Shown one piece after another: positions 59,932 through 64,000 of a stretch of DNA of 64,000 nt. Source of the DNA: DTU053 sp012520115 (lineage in GTDB: Bacteria > Bacillota > Clostridia > Oscillospirales > Acutalibacteraceae). The first letter of the stretch is position 1. Every line of letters starts with the position of its first letter. The stretch is from positions 1,054,001-1,118,000 of the forward strand of contig JBMNNB010000001.1 of NCBI GenBank assembly GCA_050953725.1. Direction: 5' to 3'. A model generated the notes under the pieces. That model was not told the DNA's origin. It was given only the letters and a program-made list of their open reading frames with translations, and did not search any database. Both the position numbers and the translations under genes were made by a program.

Positions 59932-61767
59932 TTACTGAAGTCTTGTCCAGACAAGCATATCGCAGTCATCTCTGTTGGCAAAGGCGAAGTAAGGAATGAA
60001 TTTAGCCGTAATCTCTACCTTTTCGAAGGTCGCCTTCTTGTAAAGCTCCTCACAAGGCTTTGTTCTGAAGGCCTTTGCCTCTATTGCGGCTACGCCCAGC
60101 TCATCGTTCCAGACAGTCTTGAAATCGGGCTCGGTGCTGATTGTAATGTCCCTGAGATTAGGTCCGTTGTCCACTTCCTCAAGGCAGTAGACTATGGGGC
60201 CGGCCTGAAGGGCTACCCTGCCCGCATTGGCGTTGACCTTCGGATTGCTCTCAATAAAGAAGGGGCTAATATCAAGCTGAAGCGTGACAGAGAAATCATC
60301 TGAGGCAACATCTATATAGGCATAGCCGTTTGTCAGTTTTGCTTCTGCCCCGGTAATTTCGTACTTGTCGCTCCAGGCGGGGATTCTGAGGGCCAAGGTC
60401 TTATTCTTCATGCCCTTTACGGCAATTTCGATTCTGCCGTCCCACGGATAGTCGGTTTTCTGAGATATTTCCACCTCAGCGCCGCCGAGCGTAAAGCCCG
60501 AACTGCTCTCCATATACTGATTTAAATAGAGTATATTCTTGTCTTCGTCAAGGGTGCAGATATAGTCGGCTATTGAGGCAATGAAGCGGGTTATATTGGG
60601 CGGGCAGCAGGAGCAGTCAAAGACAGCCTGCCTTCTGGTCAACGGGAAATGCTCCTTTGCGCCCCATGACACATTTCTGGTTCTGTCTGCCCTTACTATT
60701 TCGAGGGGGTTTTCATAGAAAAAGCTCCTGCCGTCAAGGGACAGACCAGACAAAAAGCCGTTATACAGAACTCTTTCCACAATGTCGCCGTATCTGCCGT
60801 GCGGGGATACCGCATTCATACGGCCTGCGAACATGGCAAGGGAAATGGCGGCGCAGGTCTCGGCGTAGGCGTTGGGGTTCGGCAGGTCATAGTCAATGGT
60901 GAAGGCCTCGCCGTGGTGGCTGGAGCCGATTCCCGCAGTAATGTACATTCTCTTGTTGACTATGTTCTCAAATATGCTGTCAAGGGCTGTTTTAAGCTCT
61001 GCATCGTCGTATTCGGCAGCTATATCCGCCATGCAGCTGTACAGATAGCAGGCTCTGACAGAATGACCCTCAGCCGTGCGCTGCTGACGAACGGGCATAT
61101 GGCTCTGATTGTAAATCATAAGCTCCTCTTTGTCCGGCCTTGCGCCGCGCTGGTCTATGAAGAACTTAGAAAGCTCCAAGTAACGCTTCTCGCCGGTGCA
61201 GCGATAGAGCTTTACAAGGGCAAGCTCGATTTCCTCATGGCCGGGGGTCAAAAACTCCGCCGACTCCTCTATCTTAAAGACCTTTTCGATATAGTCTGCG
61301 TATTTTTTCATTAAATTCAAAAACTTATCCTTGCCCGTGGCCTCGTAATAGGCAACGGCTGCCTCAATCAGATGTCCGGCGCAGTAAAGCTCATGGGCAT
61401 CCCTTACGGTGAATCTGTCCTCGGGGGCGACAACGGTGAAATAGATATTGAAATAGCCGTTTTCATCCTGATTCTTTTCAATCAAATCGACGAGGTCGTC
61501 CACTTCCTTTTCAAGCTCCGCATTCCTGCCGTGATAGGTTATGTAAGCGACGCTTTCCATCCATTTTGCCACATCGGAGTCCCAGAAAAAGTGGGGCTTT
61601 TTCGGCTTGCCCTCTTCCCAGTCGCACTTAAAGGCGTCGAATCTGCCCGTCTCCTTAAACCTGTCACGAACGGCGTATATGGTGGCGTTTTTGTTTATCT
61701 CCTGCCTGTCACGCCAGAAGCCGCCGGTTATTTCAGTCTGCTTGTAGGATAGATTTTTGATGCTCAT
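59932..61767 (-). CDS. GH127-like beta-L-arabinofuranosidase (DUF1680)
   Basis: A 611-residue cytoplasmic protein. An (alpha/alpha)6 barrel (about 1-430) contains HELYCAGHLIEAAVAYY, ITAGIGSSHHGEAF and the Cys cluster FDCSCCPPNITRFIASI, which in HypBA1 holds the zinc and the catalytic Cys. The beta-sandwich C-terminus begins near 440 (YPWDGRIEIAVKG). Family members cut beta-L-arabinofuranosides of plant glycoproteins, though specificities vary. It leads a minus-strand group but has no transporter next to it. Confidence 0.85.
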   Translation of the reverse strand: MSIKNLSYKQTEITGGFWRDRQEINKNATIYAVRDRFKETGRFDAFKCDWEEGKPKKPHFFWDSDVAKWMESVAYITYHGRNAELEKEVDDLVDLIEKNQDENGYFNIYFTVVAPEDRFTVRDAHELYCAGHLIEAAVAYYEATGKDKFLNLMKKYADYIEKVFKIEESAEFLTPGHEEIELALVKLYRCTGEKRYLELSKFFIDQRGARPDKEELMIYNQSHMPVRQQRTAEGHSVRACYLYSCMADIAAEYDDAELKTALDSIFENIVNKRMYITAGIGSSHHGEAFTIDYDLPNPNAYAETCAAISLAMFAGRMNAVSPHGRYGDIVERVLYNGFLSGLSLDGRSFFYENPLEIVRADRTRNVSWGAKEHFPLTRRQAVFDCSCCPPNITRFIASIADYICTLDEDKNILYLNQYMESSSGFTLGGAEVEISQKTDYPWDGRIEIAVKGMKNKTLALRIPAWSDKYEITGAEAKLTNGYAYIDVASDDFSVTLQLDISPFFIESNPKVNANAGRVALQAGPIVYCLEEVDNGPNLRDITISTEPDFKTVWNDELGVAAIEAKAFRTKPCEELYKKATFEKVEITAKFIPYFAFANRDDCDMLVWTRLQ

Positions 61768-61782
61768 AGTTTACACTTTCCT

Positions 61783-62352
61783 TTATTTTATTCTCTCTAT
61801 TTTACTTCCCTTAACAAGATAAGCCTCTTTTGCGATTTCAATCATCGGGGCGTCGTTTAACGAATCGGTGTAGAAGCAGTCGATAGGTGTATCCCCGAAC
61901 CTGTCTTTATAGGCCTTGACCTTGTTTTTGCGGTAGCAGAATCGTTCGATTTTGCCCGTTTCGTGGTTAAAGGTTGTGCCGATGACCTCCTTGACCCCGA
62001 TTCGGCGGCAGATTTCCTTCATATATATTTCCGGCGAAGCGGTGATTATAACATCGTCCTCTTTATGCAGCTCCTTATAAAAGGGCTTGATTTTGTGCAT
62101 ATGGGCATCCCAGAAGACTTTAGCATCCTCATCGCAGGTGTCAATAATTTTAAGCACATAAGGCTCAATCATGGGGATATACTTTTCTAAGGCCATTTCG
62201 ATGCTGATATTGCCTTTTTTATAGTTGTACATGGCTTTTAATACCTTGGGGTAATATTTGACTAAATGGGGCATTTTCTTGATATAGAACCAGAACAGAG
62301 CAAGGGAGCTTTCGCCGTCATAGATTGTATTGTCAAAATCGTATACGTTCAT
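61783..62352 (-). CDS. HAD-IB superfamily phosphatase
   Basis: A 189-residue HAD phosphatase. YDFDNTIYDGES is motif I (DxDxT form with Asn), ITASPEIYM is motif II and YTDSLNDAPMIE motif III/IV. A four-helix cap sits between about 20 and 90. It is SerB/YfhB-like; the substrate is unknown. Read after the metallophosphoesterase gene, 22 bases on. Confidence 0.82.
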   Translation of the reverse strand: MNVYDFDNTIYDGESSLALFWFYIKKMPHLVKYYPKVLKAMYNYKKGNISIEMALEKYIPMIEPYVLKIIDTCDEDAKVFWDAHMHKIKPFYKELHKEDDVIITASPEIYMKEICRRIGVKEVIGTTFNHETGKIERFCYRKNKVKAYKDRFGDTPIDCFYTDSLNDAPMIEIAKEAYLVKGSKIERIK

Positions 62353-62374
62353 AGCCTACCTCTAAACCCTTTTT

Positions 62375-63514
62375 TTATTTTGATTTCTTCCTGATTTTAT
62401 TAAAGAGTACGCCTATCGCCGCTCCTGCCGCAGCTCCGAGACCGGCGCCGACTGCGGCAACGGTCAGCTTGCGCTTTTCTCTTATTGTGATTCTCTCTTT
62501 GAAAGGAAGGGATGTGGGCTTGCCGACTATCTGCGGGAAGGTGTAGGTTTCGGTGCTGACTTTGGTCGGCTCGCTTTCGTCTATGGTTATGATGCGAACG
62601 CCTCTGTCAACGCCGTCACCGTAGGCCTGAAAGCCCGCTCCCCTTGTCTGAATCAGCTTAATGCCGTCAACATCGCCCACAAAGTCGTTGATATGGTCGT
62701 GGCCGAAGACTGCGCCTATGACATCGCCTGTTTTAACCCAGCTTGTAAACTGGCCGTTATTAACATCCGGCGGGCAGGGGCCTTCGCCGAGCATGCCCTT
62801 GGTGTATTTAGGCTGGGCGATGACAAAGTGCCTGTCGCTCCATGCGCCGTGACCCTTTATGGCAAAGGGCGTGAGGGGGCTTACTTCCTTTAAGAGCCTG
62901 TACTGCTCCGGCACGGTGATGTGCTGGAAGACAAGTGAATATACGGGGAAGCCCTTATTCGCTTTTCTTATTTCCTGATTTTTCTTTTCAAACCATTCAA
63001 TCTGCCTGTCGCCCACATAGGCGTAATGACTTTTGCCGTTCTCGTCCACATAGTGGTCACCGGAGTCTATCATCCAGAGATTAAAGGCCATTTTGTCCGA
63101 ATCTGATGCGAGTATGGGCAGGTTATAGTTGCCGTAGCCCTCCTCGCAGAAGCCTGCCGTCATAAGACAGTTCTCCGAGCGCTGATAGAGCTTGGTCTGC
63201 TCCTCTTTTGACACGCCTGACTCCTCGTCGTGATTGCCGAACACAACAGCAAAGGGACTTCCGTGTTTATCGAAAATATCCGTTACCAATTTAATTAATT
63301 TTTCAACACCTTCAGGTGTTTTGCCCTTCCAGTTGCTTACATTGTCGCCGAGCAGGACCGTAAGGTCCGGCTTAAAGCACTCCAGGGAGCCGTCAAGCAA
63401 AGCAAGTGTGTCATCGAGCTCCTTTTCGCCGGTGTCTCTCAGGTGCATATCTGCAACGCAGAGGATGTTGAATTTTCCGTATTTGTTAAATCTTAAAACT
63501 TTGTCAGCAGGCAT
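62375..63514 (-). CDS. Calcineurin-like metallophosphoesterase with C-terminal membrane helix
   Basis: A 379-residue protein. Metal motifs CVADMHLRDT, LLGDNVSNW, VFGNHDEE, QHITVPE and GHDHIND are complete. The last 30 residues hold a Gly/Ala-rich membrane helix (VGAGLGAAAGAAIGVLF) and a basic end, suggesting tail anchoring. The likely role is purple-acid-type phosphodiesterase at the membrane. Start ATG 63514 follows AGGAGG. Confidence 0.82.
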   Translation of the reverse strand: MPADKVLRFNKYGKFNILCVADMHLRDTGEKELDDTLALLDGSLECFKPDLTVLLGDNVSNWKGKTPEGVEKLIKLVTDIFDKHGSPFAVVFGNHDEESGVSKEEQTKLYQRSENCLMTAGFCEEGYGNYNLPILASDSDKMAFNLWMIDSGDHYVDENGKSHYAYVGDRQIEWFEKKNQEIRKANKGFPVYSLVFQHITVPEQYRLLKEVSPLTPFAIKGHGAWSDRHFVIAQPKYTKGMLGEGPCPPDVNNGQFTSWVKTGDVIGAVFGHDHINDFVGDVDGIKLIQTRGAGFQAYGDGVDRGVRIITIDESEPTKVSTETYTFPQIVGKPTSLPFKERITIREKRKLTVAAVGAGLGAAAGAAIGVLFNKIRKKSK

Positions 63515-63652
63515 GATGACCTCCTAAAAAAATCAGGAATCCCTGTTTTCATATTGGAAATTATAACATCAATAAATTACCATATCAATACCGTATAAGT
63601 TTTAGAAAATAGACCATACTATTTGCGAAACCTTTAAAGGAGTTGAAAATAA

Positions 63653-63868
63653 ATGCTTGATAGGATATCACTTGTTCTTATAATAATCGGTGCCCTGAAC
63701 TGGGGAGCAATCGGTCTTTTCCAGTTTGACGTTGTGGCATGGTTGTTCGGCGGACAAGCTGCTGTTATAAGCAGAATTATATATACAGTGATAGCTCTTG
63801 CCGGTATATGGTGCATTTCTTTACTTTTCAGAGAAAGCGAAGTACTTGCATCGTCAACGGATGAATAA
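63653..63868 (+). CDS. DUF378 small membrane protein
   Basis: A 71-residue protein with two helices. The family motif ALNWGAIGLFQFDVVAWLFG is present, then a second helix (IYTVIALAGIWCISLL) and an acidic tail. AAAGGAG lies about ten bases before the ATG. Function of the family unknown. Monocistronic. Confidence 0.9.
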   Translation: MLDRISLVLIIIGALNWGAIGLFQFDVVAWLFGGQAAVISRIIYTVIALAGIWCISLLFRESEVLASSTDE

Positions 63869-63887
63869 ATAAGCAAAAAATGTTTAA

Positions 63888-63911
63888 ACGGGGCGACTTT
63901 TGTCGCCCCGT
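63888..63911. terminator. Terminator between DUF378 gene and ilvD
   Basis: A perfect 10-bp GC-rich stem (63888-63897 with 63902-63911) and TTTT loop. The minus-strand side has the T-rich tail, so it mainly ends ilvD. Confidence 0.8.
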
Positions 63912-63917
63912 GATTAA

Positions 63918-64000
63918 TTATTCCAGAACCGCACCGCCCGAAACGGGGCCTACAAGCCTTGCGTAGCGTGCAAGCCAGCCGGTCTTGATTTTCATCTCCG
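63918..64000 (-). CDS. ilvD: Dihydroxy-acid dehydratase, C-terminal fragment
   Basis: The last 26 codons of a minus-strand gene entering from the right edge, ending TAA at 63918-63920. KTGWLARYARLVGPVSGGAV matches the conserved IlvD C-terminus (LARYAKLVS...GAV). The enzyme forms 2-keto acids for valine, leucine and isoleucine with an Fe-S cluster. Only the tail is visible. Confidence 0.85.
   Translation of the reverse strand, partial: EMKIKTGWLARYARLVGPVSGGAVLE

Overview
The window looks like the chromosome of a strictly anaerobic, endospore-forming, Gram-positive gut-type Clostridia member, most likely in the Oscillospirales/Ruminococcaceae neighbourhood. Signs are an [FeFe]-hydrogenase HydABC set with Rex, an uninterrupted sporulation sigma factor SigK, a LysM-GH18 spore-cortex type hydrolase, lipobox lipoproteins, strong Shine-Dalgarno sites, many TTG/GTG starts and SigA-type promoters with 16-18 bp spacers. 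No plasmid, phage, transposase or CRISPR genes were seen. The genus is inference.

Layout. 1-2.2 kb: the start of a GPH sugar transporter leaving the left edge and a frameshifted AGCS alanine/sodium symporter. 2.3-4.7 kb: an AT-rich insert with a C39-like cysteine peptidase and a lipoprotein. 4.7-9.9 kb: rex-hydCBA. 10-12.4 kb: queA-tgt for queuosine. 12.4-15.9 kb: asd-dapA-dapB plus an ACT-only regulator (lysine/diaminopimelate). 16-22 kb: a glycosyltransferase, a NodB-fold sporulation-type protein with a repeat tail, an esterase, a RACo-like corrinoid activator and an SDR. 22-24.5 kb: an amino-acid ABC importer. 24.6-29.6 kb: a 43-residue membrane peptide, sigK, ddl, a DUF1934 gene, argS and smpB. 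29.6-30.3 kb: ssrA (tmRNA) and tRNA-Pro.

30.3-32.8 kb is an AT-rich accessory insert just after these two RNA genes. It holds a translationally coupled AAA15-type ATPase and TOPRIM/RloB-like protein, a likely two-gene anti-phage module. Next come a secreted beta-helix protein, a spore peptidoglycan hydrolase, and an APC amino-acid exchanger whose leader resembles a shortened glycine riboswitch aptamer fused to a terminator.

38-64 kb is dominated by carbohydrate and amino-sugar metabolism. One operon (57.8 to 50.2 kb, minus) carries a GH109-like NAD enzyme, a GlcNAc-type kinase, a GH4 glycosidase, an intracellular beta-propeller/(alpha/alpha)6-barrel protein, a NanA-like aldolase and a ChbG deacetylase. 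It diverges from nagA and an SGNH esterase. The GH4 + ChbG + NagA combination resembles the E. coli chb route, with a kinase in place of the PTS. A second group (46.4 to 41.5 kb) has a PHP hydrolase, a GPH transporter, another ChbG-type deacetylase and a secreted LCAT-like lipase. GH127, HAD and metallophosphoesterase genes follow. The window ends inside ilvD. Between the groups (48.5-50.1 kb) lie a 21-residue hydrophobic peptide gene, an unusual hairpin array and tRNA-Trp/tRNA-Met(CAT).
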